A stretch of 5,152 nt of DNA from an uncultured Eubacteriales bacterium (GTDB lineage: Bacteria > Bacillota > Clostridia > Oscillospirales > CAG-272). The notes beneath the pieces are model-generated. The model saw nothing but the letters and a program-made list of their open reading frames with translations. It did not search any database and had not been told where the DNA came from. A program made the position numbers and the translations under genes. Positions within the stretch are counted from its first letter, which is position 1; each line of letters begins with the position of its first letter. Shown piece after piece: positions 1 through 5,152 of the stretch. The stretch spans positions 1 through 5,152 of the forward strand of contig CAKRPQ010000112.1 of assembly GCA_934385225.1 (NCBI GenBank). The letters are read 5' to 3'.

Positions 1-10
1 TCTGTTTCAC
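1..10 (-). CDS. Possible start of potB (permease), cut by window edge
   Basis: Just after the potA stop codon the minus strand reads GTG AAA CAG, which could be the first codons (Met-Lys-Gln) of the next gene. A strong GAGGAGGA Shine-Dalgarno sits about 10 bases upstream, inside the last potA codons. In polyamine operons potA is usually followed by potB, a membrane permease. Only three codons are visible, so the identity rests on gene order and the binding site alone. Confidence 0.3.
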
Positions 11-12
11 CC

Positions 13-1149
13 TTACTCGTCCTCCTCGGTATTCTCCGAGAGCTTATCAAGCTCGTCGCTGTAAGATGAATAATCTCCGAACTTATCGGAATATTTTGAT
101 TTTTTCATAACGTGTATCGCGTCGGGTTCAATGTAAAGTCCTATATGTTCTCCTACACCGACGAAATCCGTCGTCTGTATCATCCACTTGAAGCCGTCGA
201 TATCGACGATTATCTCATAGTGGACACCTTTGAACGTTACGCTCGTGACCGTTCCCGAAAGCATTCCCTTGTCGGCGGGAACAACGTCAACGTCTTCGGG
301 TCTAACAACGATATCGACCTGTTCGTTTTTTTCAAAGCCCTTATCCACGCAGACAAAGCTGTGTCCCGCAAATTCGGCTTTATAGTCCTCCGGCATAACG
401 CCGTCAATTATGTTGCTTTCTCCGATAAAGTCGGCGACAAAAGCATTCACAGGTTCATTATATATATCCGTCGGTGTTCCGATCTGCTGAATAACCCCCT
501 CGTTCATTACGACTATAACATCGGACATGGAAAGTGCTTCTTCCTGATCATGGGTAACATAAATAAACGTGATTCCAGTCTGCATCTGGATATTTTTAAG
601 TTCGTTCTGCATATCCTTGCGGAGTTTAAGGTCAAGTGCTCCGAGCGGCTCGTCGAGAAGGAGCACTCTCGGACGATTTATAAGCGCTCTCGCAATAGCA
701 ACGCGCTGCTGCTGGCCGCCGGAAAGAGAATTGACATCTCTGCGCTCAAACCCCGAAAGGTTTACAAGGCGAAGCATTTCCTTCACCCGTCTGCTTATCT
801 CCTCTTCTTTCGGCTTTCCGCCTGAAAGGCGAAGTCCGAATGCGATGTTCTCATACACATTGAGATGAGGAAAAAGCGCATATTTCTGGAATACCGTGTT
901 TACGTGTCGCTTATACGGCGGCAAATCGTTTATCTTCGCGCCGCCGAAATACACCTCTCCGCTATCGGGAGTCTCAAACCCGGCGATTATTCGCAGGGTA
1001 GTTGTCTTTCCGCAACCGGAAGGACCGAGAAAAGTAACAAATTCCTTGTCGTGAATATCAAGATTTATACCGTCGAGAACGGTTTCACCGTCAAACGATT
1101 TCCTGATATTTTTAAGTTCAATGATTCTGTCAGCATTAGGTACAGTCAA
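13..1149 (-). CDS. potA: Spermidine/putrescine ABC transporter ATP-binding protein PotA
   Basis: This is the cytoplasmic ATPase that powers import of spermidine/putrescine through a PotBC permease with a PotD binding protein. The 378-residue length is normal for the family. Visible motifs are Walker A GPSGCGKT (residues 42-49), the Q-loop Q88 in VFQKYALFPH, signature LSGGQ (142-146), Walker B LLLDEP (163-168), D-loop ALD (171-173) and switch His200. A C-terminal TOBE-like domain begins near VVRPEDV (281-287). The acidic tail ENTEEDE is poorly conserved. The FQ-YALFPHLNVYENIAFGL stretch is typical of PotA rather than of sugar-import ATPases such as MsmX/UgpC, although those are the closest alternative. 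Translation appears to start at TTG, nine bases after GGAGGA; no in-frame ATG lies nearby. The upstream region carries promoters and a hairpin (separate entries). The rest of the operon would lie beyond position 1. Confidence 0.88.
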   Translation of the reverse strand: MTVPNADRIIELKNIRKSFDGETVLDGINLDIHDKEFVTFLGPSGCGKTTTLRIIAGFETPDSGEVYFGGAKINDLPPYKRHVNTVFQKYALFPHLNVYENIAFGLRLSGGKPKEEEISRRVKEMLRLVNLSGFERRDVNSLSGGQQQRVAIARALINRPRVLLLDEPLGALDLKLRKDMQNELKNIQMQTGITFIYVTHDQEEALSMSDVIVVMNEGVIQQIGTPTDIYNEPVNAFVADFIGESNIIDGVMPEDYKAEFAGHSFVCVDKGFEKNEQVDIVVRPEDVDVVPADKGMLSGTVTSVTFKGVHYEIIVDIDGFKWMIQTTDFVGVGEHIGLYIEPDAIHVMKKSKYSDKFGDYSSYSDELDKLSENTEEDE

Positions 1150-1158
1150 CTCAGTAAA

Positions 1159-1164
1159 TCCTCC
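1159..1164 (-). promoter_or_regulatory. Ribosome binding site of potA, sets a TTG start
   Basis: The minus strand reads GGAGGA here, followed by nine bases and then TTG. The spacing is suitable and no in-frame ATG or GTG lies within reach, so the TTG at 1149-1147 is the supported start. The site sits directly after the U-rich tail of the 12-bp hairpin, so RNA structure or premature termination there would directly affect potA translation. Confidence 0.75.
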
Positions 1165-1212
1165 AAAACAAACAAAAATCAGAGCCGAAAAAAGTCCTTA
1201 TCGGCTCTGATT
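1165..1212 (-). terminator. Hairpin with U-tract in potA leader (attenuator-like)
   Basis: Arms 1177-1188 and 1201-1212 form a perfect 12-bp stem (minus strand AATCAGAGCCGA / TCGGCTCTGATT) around a 12-base loop. On the minus strand the stem is followed by a T-rich tail, TTTGTTTGTTTT, as in an intrinsic terminator. It lies 173 bases after the dehydrogenase stop, so it could end that transcript. However, it also lies downstream of the only credible potA promoters and ends one base before the potA ribosome binding site. That position fits a leader attenuator or a 5'-end stabilising stem. In DNA form it could also be an operator. The hairpin is read directly; its role is inferred. Confidence 0.65.
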
Positions 1213-1237
1213 GTATATTGTAGCAGAGTTTTTTCAA
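1210..1237 (-). promoter_or_regulatory. potA promoter P2, overlapping P1
   Basis: A second pair, TTGAAA (1237-1232) and TACAAT (1215-1210), is separated by 16 bases on the minus strand and shifted about 7 bases downstream of P1. Each box matches the sigma-A consensus at five of six positions. Transcription would begin near 1203, inside the left arm of the hairpin, so RNA from P2 could not form the full stem. Which promoter is used cannot be told from sequence. Confidence 0.45.
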
Positions 1238-1245
1238 AAATGCAA
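1217..1245 (-). promoter_or_regulatory. potA promoter P1 (sigma-A type, extended -10)
   Basis: The minus strand shows TTGCAT (1245-1240), a 17-base spacer ending in TGC, and TACAAT (1222-1217). The TGn before the -10 makes it an extended -10 promoter, which compensates for a weak -35. The expected start of transcription is near 1210, so almost the whole 12-bp hairpin would be present at the 5' end of the RNA. Confidence 0.6.
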
Positions 1246-1261
1246 TATATTTTTGAAAAAA
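1229..1261. promoter_or_regulatory. Perfect 13-bp palindrome over the potA -35 boxes
   Basis: Arms TTTTTTCAAAAAT (1229-1241) and ATTTTTGAAAAAA (1249-1261) are exact inverted repeats around seven bases. The left arm and spacer cover the -35 hexamers of both putative potA promoters, a usual place for a repressor or activator site. The arms are almost entirely A/T, so chance is less remote than for a mixed sequence. There is no GC-rich stem, so it does not look like a terminator. The cognate regulator is unknown. Confidence 0.45.
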
Positions 1262-1343
1262 ACCGTAAATTTTGTGGAAAATTCCAATTATTTAAGTTTT
1301 TTAGGGATTTTTTGGATTTATCACACAAAATTCTCCCGTATTC

Positions 1344-1389
1344 TCTGAAATCCTCTCTTTCCCTCTGTTTTCCTCGGAGGATTTTCAGA
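1344..1389. repeat. Inverted repeat at the end of the dehydrogenase gene
   Basis: Arms tctgaaatcctc (1344-1355) and gaggattttcaga (1377-1389) pair over 12 bp with one bulged base, around a 21-base purine-rich (minus-strand) loop. The right arm includes the dehydrogenase stop codon. No T-run follows on the minus strand, so it is not a standard terminator; it could stabilise the mRNA 3' end. Confidence 0.35.
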
Positions 1390-2437
1390 CCGTCACAAAA
1401 CGCTTTTCCTCAGCCGAAAGAACAGCCGCATCGAGAATTTTCTGGCATGCAAGCCCGTCATAGACCGTCGGCAAATATTCGCATTCTTTACCGAGAACAA
1501 GGTTTGTAAACATCTGCTCCTGGCTGATTTTGAACTTATCGGGAACTTTTACAAAATGCAGCGATTCGGACATTCTGTCGATCTCGCCTATGCAAACGCC
1601 GAGAACGCTCGGATCGTTAAGATTGAACGAAATAACCCCCTCTGTGCCGAAAATATCATACTTGATTGTATTTGCATTTCCAAGCGCGCATCCCGTTATC
1701 GCGAAGTTTGCGCTTACACCGTCACCGATCGTCGCGAGGAAGTTACAATAGTCGTCCGTCTCAACCTTTCCCCATTCGTCGCTTCCTATTTTCTGCCTCT
1801 CCTTAACAACCGTTCCGAAATTTGCGCATATCTCATGAAAATCACCGACAAGGAATGAAGCCATATCTATAAGATGAACGCCGAGGTCGCCGAGAACTCC
1901 CGTTCCCGCATACTCCTTTATAAAACGCCATTCAAGTCGCCTGCCCTTCCAGAGAGCCGATGATTTTAGATATTCGACATTTATGCTTATAACCTTACCG
2001 ATAAGTCCTTTGCTAAGGATATACTTTGCGTATCTGACTGCGGGGTGAAAGCGATACGAAAAGCACATCATATTAGGAATGTTTCTTTTTTCAAGTGCGT
2101 TTTTAAGTTCCGTTGCCTGACGGAAATCAAGTGCAAGAGGCTTTTCGCAGTTGAACGGCTTCCCCGCCCTTACGGCTTCGATTGCCATCGGAACGTGCAG
2201 ATGGTTCGGTGTGCAGATCTCGACGGCATCAACATCGGGACAAGCGATAAGATCCTTATAATTTTCAAAACGGTGAGCTTCATCGACACCGACCTTTTCG
2301 GCTGTATTTTTAAGTTTTTCTTCGTCAATATCGCAAAGCGCGACTATCTCTGCTTCTTTTACATCATTGAGTTGCCTTATGTGCGCGCCGTTTGCGATTC
2401 CTCCGCAGCCTATTATACCTATTCTGACCTTTTTCAT
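1385..2437 (-). CDS. Gfo/Idh/MocA-family NAD(P)-dependent sugar oxidoreductase
   Basis: The predicted product is a cytoplasmic dehydrogenase of 350 residues, normal for this family, which oxidises or reduces sugars, inositols and related polyols with NAD(P). The N-terminal Rossmann fold shows GIIGCGGIA (7-15), acidic D36 after the second strand, ICTPNHLH (74-81) and the signature CEKPLA (97-102) with the conserved lysine at 99. The C-terminal alpha/beta half carries GDLGVHLID (183-191), with D184 and H188 in the usual catalytic positions. Its ATG overlaps the stop of the upstream ThuA gene (ATGA), and its ribosome binding site GGAGGA is formed by the last Gly-Gly codons of that gene, so translation is probably coupled. 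It recalls ThuB, the dehydrogenase partner of ThuA in Sinorhizobium trehalose use, but the family is broad and the substrate cannot be assigned. Confidence 0.9.
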   Translation of the reverse strand: MKKVRIGIIGCGGIANGAHIRQLNDVKEAEIVALCDIDEEKLKNTAEKVGVDEAHRFENYKDLIACPDVDAVEICTPNHLHVPMAIEAVRAGKPFNCEKPLALDFRQATELKNALEKRNIPNMMCFSYRFHPAVRYAKYILSKGLIGKVISINVEYLKSSALWKGRRLEWRFIKEYAGTGVLGDLGVHLIDMASFLVGDFHEICANFGTVVKERQKIGSDEWGKVETDDYCNFLATIGDGVSANFAITGCALGNANTIKYDIFGTEGVISFNLNDPSVLGVCIGEIDRMSESLHFVKVPDKFKISQEQMFTNLVLGKECEYLPTVYDGLACQKILDAAVLSAEEKRFVTV

Positions 2438-3234
2438 TTATCAAGTCCTCCGTTTTTTATATATTCGTGTTTTCTTTCCGCATCACTCTTTCCGGCAAAT
2501 TTATCGGGTACATCTTCGAGAGTGTCGTAATGACCGAATGTGGGCTTTGCCGCGTGTGTAGGCTTTGCCCAAAGAATTGCGTTATGAAGTATGCGCGTTA
2601 TATCGTCACGATAAAATGTGGGATATTCCTCGTGTCCCGGTCGGAAGTAGAATATCTTTCCCCTTCCGCGATAGAAACAGCAACCGCTTCTGAACACTTC
2701 CCCGCCAGAAAACCAGCTGACAAAAACAAGTTCGTCGGGGGTGGGAATGTCAAATCTTTCGCCGTACGTCTCTTCTGCTTCAAGTTCTATGTATTCGGGA
2801 AGCCCGTCCGCTATCGGATGTCCCGGTTCGATAACCCAAATACGCTCCTTCTCGTCATTTTCACGCCACTTTGAGCGGCAGCAAGTTCCCATAAGAATCT
2901 TGAAAGGCTTCGAAAAATGCCCCGAATGAAGTACGATAAGTCCCATTCCGTCGAGAACTCTGCGTTTCACCTTTTCGGCAACCTCGTCAGAAACTCTGTC
3001 ATGCGCACAATGTCCCCACCAAAGAAGAACATCGGTATTTTCAAGCGTTTCATCATCAAGACCGTTTTCAGGCATATCAAGCGTTACGGCTTTAAGATCG
3101 AAAATGCCGTATTTCGAAAGCATTTCGCAGATCGCACCGTGTATACCGTTCGGATACACCTCTTTAATTTTCGGGTTATCTCGTTCATGGACAAATTCGT
3201 TCCACACCGTAACTCTGATTTTTTCATTTTCCAT
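2434..3234 (-). CDS. ThuA-domain protein (trehalose utilisation family)
   Basis: This 266-residue protein belongs to the ThuA family, which has a class I glutamine-amidotransferase-like fold and is found in sugar-catabolism clusters. Family features seen are WNEFVHE (11-17), YPNGIH (28-33 region), LLWWGHCAHD (70-79), LIVLHSGHFSKPFK (99-112), GHPIADGLP (138-146) and GKIFYFRPGHEEYPTFY (192-208), ending with LHNAILWA (216-223). There is no signal peptide or membrane segment, so it should be cytoplasmic. It starts at ATG eight bases after GGAGG. It is the first gene of a two-gene unit with the dehydrogenase and lies opposite an AraC regulator. ThuA in rhizobia acts with ThuB in conversion of trehalose and related disaccharides through 3-keto sugars. 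That role is only suggestive here because many ThuA homologues act on other, unknown sugars. Confidence 0.87.
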   Translation of the reverse strand: MENEKIRVTVWNEFVHERDNPKIKEVYPNGIHGAICEMLSKYGIFDLKAVTLDMPENGLDDETLENTDVLLWWGHCAHDRVSDEVAEKVKRRVLDGMGLIVLHSGHFSKPFKILMGTCCRSKWRENDEKERIWVIEPGHPIADGLPEYIELEAEETYGERFDIPTPDELVFVSWFSGGEVFRSGCCFYRGRGKIFYFRPGHEEYPTFYRDDITRILHNAILWAKPTHAAKPTFGHYDTLEDVPDKFAGKSDAERKHEYIKNGGLDK

Positions 3235-3260
3235 AAATTTATCCTCCCTGTTTTTCTATA

Positions 3261-3288
3261 ATAATATCACAACTAAAATTTTTTTCAA
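3261..3288 (-). promoter_or_regulatory. Promoter of the ThuA-dehydrogenase pair
   Basis: The minus strand has TTGAAA (3288-3283), 16 bases, then TATTAT (3266-3261) preceded by TGA, giving an extended -10. Transcription would start near 3254, leaving a short leader with the GGAGG site. It faces away from the AraC promoter in the same 154-bp gap, about 40 bases from it. Confidence 0.55.
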
Positions 3289-3331
3289 TTAACCGCATAG
3301 TCAGATTATTGGACTTTTTCACACAGAGGTA

Positions 3332-3360
3332 TTGACAAGCAGCATAAAATGATTTATACT
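3332..3360 (+). promoter_or_regulatory. Sigma-A promoter of the AraC-family gene
   Basis: A perfect -35 TTGACA (3332-3337) is followed by a 17-base spacer and TATACT (3355-3360). This is the strongest consensus promoter in the window. Transcription should start near 3367, with a GAGG ribosome binding site at about 3377-3380 and the ATG at 3389. Confidence 0.75.
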
Positions 3361-3388
3361 GTAAAAAAAGAAATCAGAGGGCAAAACA

Positions 3389-4201
3389 ATGGAAAAAACG
3401 AACTTTTCCGAACTTTACCACATTGACTTCGAAATCGAAAAAATATTTGCTTACAGGCACAACTGGCTCGGAAAGTCACAATTCAATATGACGCACCCTC
3501 GCCCGACAAACGCATTTATATATTTTTCGAATGCAAATGCAAGGTTGGTTCAGAAAAACGGAGATATTATCGACTTTGTGAGAGGCGATCTCGCTTTTAT
3601 TCCGAAAGGGCTTGAATACACATGGCTTAACGACATTGCGGGTAAAATAATATGTGAAAACCTTTTGTTTGAATTTATTCTGACAGACAGAAGCGGAAAT
3701 GAGATAAAACTCGGAAACTCGGCAGAAATACTTGACAGCGGTCACATAGAACACTACACTATGTTATTCGAAAAACTGCTGTCCGAGCAGAACAGACCTA
3801 TAAAAATGCCCGCCGCCGTGAGGGAAAGCGCTTATTCAATCCTTGTTTACGCCATATCACGTTCATGCAAGAAAAAATATTCATCGCATGGCGTACAAAT
3901 GATTGCGGAGGGTATCAGCTACCTCGAAAATGACGTGAAGCAGGAAAAAAGTATTGAAGAGCTTGCAGAGATGTGCGGTGTCAGCATCGGTCACTTTGAG
4001 AAGCTATTCAAATCGTATTCGGGAATGTCGCCATGCTCTTTCCGCCTTGAACAGAAGCTCAGGCGCGCCGAAATGTTACTCAAAACGTCGGACAGCACGC
4101 TCGAAGAAATCGCCGAGGAGGTCGGATTCTGCGATGCCGCTTACCTATGTCGCGTTTTCGAAAAGAGGAGAAGATCAAAACCGTCCGATTACAGGTATTG
4201 A
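3389..4201 (+). CDS. AraC/XylS-family transcriptional regulator
   Basis: This 270-residue DNA-binding regulator has the standard two-part layout. The N-terminal half (about 40-110) is a cupin-like sensor region containing GDLAFIPKGLEYTW (66-79), a pattern common in AraC proteins that bind sugars. The C-terminal half (about 186-268) has two helix-turn-helix units: IEELAEMCGVSIGHFEKLFK (189-208), then LEEIAEEVGF (238-247) followed by AAYLCRVFEKRRRSKPSDYR (250-269). The usual Gly of the F-K--G-SP-YR ending is replaced by Arg/Ser (KRRRSKPSDYR), a small deviation. Divergent orientation from the ThuA-dehydrogenase pair suggests that it controls that pair in response to its substrate, which is an inference. 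Its last 13 bases overlap the end of the convergent protease gene. Confidence 0.92.
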   Translation: MEKTNFSELYHIDFEIEKIFAYRHNWLGKSQFNMTHPRPTNAFIYFSNANARLVQKNGDIIDFVRGDLAFIPKGLEYTWLNDIAGKIICENLLFEFILTDRSGNEIKLGNSAEILDSGHIEHYTMLFEKLLSEQNRPIKMPAAVRESAYSILVYAISRSCKKKYSSHGVQMIAEGISYLENDVKQEKSIEELAEMCGVSIGHFEKLFKSYSGMSPCSFRLEQKLRRAEMLLKTSDSTLEEIAEEVGFCDAAYLCRVFEKRRRSKPSDYRY

Positions 4202-4776
4202 TTTTTCAAACAGAACCGTACAAAAAGCGCACAGGAGATAAGAAAAAGCGAAAAACTCGCGTGAAAGCAAAGAATCATATACACCGAAACTCCCCATATA
4301 ATGACCACAAAAAGCGCACCGAGAGGCCGCATTATTCGTTCCGACACGCTACTTCCGAAAAAATATGAAAGCATCGCGTCAAGAACGCGATAACCGTCAA
4401 AGCATGGCGCGGGAAGCAGATTGAGAATACCGAGCATCACGGAAACCGAGGCGAATTCCCTCCGATTTGCAAAAAGCAATGCAAAAACGAAGCTCGCGGC
4501 AGGACCTGCTGCCGACACTACCAGTTCATCACGGTAAGAGAAAACGGACCTTCCGACACGAAGTTTTATTCCGACAGGCGATACCGAGAAATTTCTTATC
4601 TCGGTACCGCAAAGGTAAGCGGCGGCAATATGCCCGAATTCATGGCACAGAACAGCGCATATCCACGCGACTGTACCGTCGAAATCGACTATTCCGTATT
4701 TCAAAGCAAGCAAAAAAGCGGCGAACATTAAGAGTCCGCCGCTTATTTTTATGATCTTTTTTATTTTTTTTCTCAT
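4189..4776 (-). CDS. M50-family (site-2-type) membrane metalloprotease, SpoIVFB-like
   Basis: The predicted product is a 195-residue integral membrane zinc protease. The zinc-binding motif is HEFGH (45-49: H45, E46, H49) within a membrane helix. The third ligand is D127 in NLLPAPCFDG (119-128), the N-P-DG motif of site-2 proteases, and GPAA (91-94) is also conserved. About five to six hydrophobic segments are visible (roughly 13-31, 36-56, 84-104, 108-122, 152-170 and 173-189). It resembles the core of SpoIVFB but lacks a C-terminal CBS or PDZ domain, and no SpoIVFA-like partner lies nearby, so the substrate is unknown. The start at MRKKIKK is chosen because GGAG lies eight bases upstream. 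An open frame continues 53 codons further to an ATG at 4935, but that ATG has no ribosome binding site and the extension runs through a palindromic element with an unlikely soluble sequence. Confidence 0.85.
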   Translation of the reverse strand: MRKKIKKIIKISGGLLMFAAFLLALKYGIVDFDGTVAWICAVLCHEFGHIAAAYLCGTEIRNFSVSPVGIKLRVGRSVFSYRDELVVSAAGPAASFVFALLFANRREFASVSVMLGILNLLPAPCFDGYRVLDAMLSYFFGSSVSERIMRPLGALFVVIIWGVSVYMILCFHASFSLFLISCALFVRFCLKNQYL

Positions 4777-4784
4777 CAAAACAA

Positions 4785-4788
4785 CTCC
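4785..4788 (-). promoter_or_regulatory. Ribosome binding site fixing the M50 protease start
   Basis: The minus strand reads GTTGGAG, eight bases before ATG at 4776. This favours the 195-residue product beginning with a short basic stretch and a membrane helix over the 248-residue reading that begins at 4935, where no Shine-Dalgarno is seen. Confidence 0.65.
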
Positions 4789-4790
4789 AA

Positions 4791-4804
4791 CAAAAATATT
4801 TTTG
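4791..4804. repeat. Perfect 14-bp A/T palindrome upstream of the protease
   Basis: CAAAAATATTTTTG is its own reverse complement. It lies just upstream of the protease ribosome binding site. The half-site CAAAAAT also makes up part of the larger palindrome over the potA promoter. The sequence is A/T-only apart from its ends, so it may be incidental. Confidence 0.3.
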
Positions 4805-4832
4805 ATTTTTTCAACAAAATGTATTTTCGTTG

Positions 4833-4947
4833 TCCGTCGGCATTTTGGAGAAGCCATGCGCAATAGCTGATTAAAGTCAATAGGCGAGGGAGAATGCCTT
4901 TGACCTTTTATGAGAACATCGCATACGCATGGCAATTATGCGGCGGA
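4833..4947. repeat. Large imperfect palindrome, possible small repeat element or structured RNA
   Basis: Three nested pairs of inverted segments share one centre near 4890. The inner arms aaagtcaataggc (4873-4885) and gcctttgaccttt (4896-4908) pair over 12 bp with two single-base bulges and a 10-base loop. The middle arms GCCATGCG (4853-4860) and CGCATGGC (4926-4933) are perfect. The outer arms tccgtcggcat (4833-4843) and atgcggcgga (4938-4947) pair imperfectly. Weaker similarity may continue to about 4815 and 4968. The layout fits a miniature inverted-repeat or REP-like element, or a folded RNA. No transposase is present and only one copy lies in the window, so its class is unproven. Confidence 0.5.
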
Positions 4948-4989
4948 ATGAGAAGAACAAGACTTTTCACCACACCTCCAAAAGCGCGG

Positions 4990-5031
4990 AAAATAAATTC
5001 TTTACGTAGTCCGCCTTTTCACCGTAAAGAA
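4990..5031 (-). terminator. Weak intrinsic terminator after the right-hand partial gene
   Basis: On the minus strand TTCTTTACG (5031-5023) and CGTAAAGAA (5006-4998) form a perfect 9-bp stem with a 16-base loop, followed directly by TTTATTTT. It begins 26 bases after the stop codon of the partial gene at 5057. The stem is GC-poor, so termination may be incomplete. An alternative stem GCCTTT/AAAGGC overlaps it and would exclude it. Confidence 0.5.
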
Positions 5032-5056
5032 AGGCACAATCAACAATAAATGGATT

Positions 5057-5152
5057 TTATTCGACGTGATTTAATGTCGGATAATCACTGTATGTCTTAT
5101 CTATCGCTGCTTTAACCGAATCCCTATAAGTTTCTATTGTAGAAGAAATTGC
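5057..5152 (-). CDS. C-terminal 31 residues of an unidentified protein, cut by window edge
   Basis: One minus-strand frame is open from the window edge to a TAA at 5059-5057, while the other two minus frames have stops soon after the edge. The visible end is hydrophilic and protein-like: it begins AISSTIETYRDSVKAAI and ends TYSDYPTLNHVE. A terminator-like hairpin follows 26 bases later, which supports a real gene end here. No family is recognisable from 31 residues; no membrane segment or catalytic motif is visible. Confidence 0.5.
   Translation of the reverse strand, partial: AISSTIETYRDSVKAAIDKTYSDYPTLNHVE

Noticed and set aside
112..868. Plus-strand open frames opposite potA
   Set aside because: They lie wholly antisense to a clearly conserved ABC ATPase, and their sequences show no recognisable domain.
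1268..1332. 9-bp inverted repeat AATTTTGTG / CACAAAATT
   Set aside because: The arms are 47 bases apart and A/T-rich, and they have no link to a promoter or gene end. Chance occurrence is likely.
1344..1389. Intrinsic terminator for the ThuA-dehydrogenase operon
   Set aside because: The inverted repeat is real, but no T-run follows the stem on the minus strand and the loop is long, so it was listed only as an inverted repeat.
865..1509. Plus-strand open frame spanning the potA control region
   Set aside because: It runs across potA, the promoter and hairpin region, and the dehydrogenase end in antisense. It is basic and low in recognisable features, with no family motif.
2045..2530. Plus-strand open frame of 161 codons opposite the dehydrogenase and ThuA genes
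   Set aside because: It is a shadow of two well-supported genes; the Cys/Phe-rich composition is typical of antisense reading.
3299..3315. Possible AraC operator AGTC-N9-GACT between the divergent promoters
   Set aside because: Only four bases per arm match, and AraC proteins usually bind direct repeats. It is too weak to annotate.
4777..4935. N-terminal extension of the M50 protease to an ATG at 4935
   Set aside because: There is no ribosome binding site at 4935, the extension crosses the palindromic element, and its composition is unlike the start of a membrane protease. A good GGAG precedes the ATG at 4776.
4908..4970. 20-codon minus-strand reading frame starting at GTG after GGAGG
   Set aside because: The Shine-Dalgarno looks good, but the spacing is only four bases, the frame is very short and most of it lies in the palindrome arm. 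Nothing else supports translation.

Overview
The window looks like chromosomal DNA of a low-to-moderate GC Firmicute, probably a gut-type clostridium of the Ruminococcaceae/Oscillospiraceae kind. Grounds are GGAGG-type ribosome binding sites before nearly every gene, TTGACA/TATAAT-type promoters, a clostridial-style PotA and a compact M50 protease. The lineage is an inference from style, not from a marker gene. No rRNA, tRNA, CRISPR array, insertion sequence or phage gene was seen.

Left part (1-1384, minus strand): potA, the ATPase of a spermidine/putrescine importer, starts at a TTG codon. A possible potB start lies at the very edge of the window. Upstream of potA is a dense 100-bp control region. 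It holds two overlapping sigma-A-like promoters, a perfect 13-bp palindrome over their -35 boxes, and a perfect 12-bp hairpin with a U-rich tail that ends next to the potA Shine-Dalgarno. This is the best candidate in the window for undescribed regulation.

Middle (1385-4201): a sugar-type catabolic module. A ThuA-domain protein and a Gfo/Idh/MocA dehydrogenase form a translationally coupled minus-strand pair (ATGA overlap). An AraC-family regulator is transcribed divergently from a 154-bp intergenic region with a good promoter on each side. The pair recalls rhizobial ThuA/ThuB; the substrate here cannot be read from the sequence.

Right part (4189-5152): a small membrane-embedded M50 (site-2-type) metalloprotease on the minus strand overlaps the end of the AraC gene by 13 bp, tail to tail. 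Upstream of it is about 280 bp without a convincing gene. That stretch contains an approximately 115-bp imperfect palindrome (a possible small repeat element or structured RNA) and a weak terminator. The terminator follows the last 31 codons of an unidentified minus-strand gene that runs off the window.
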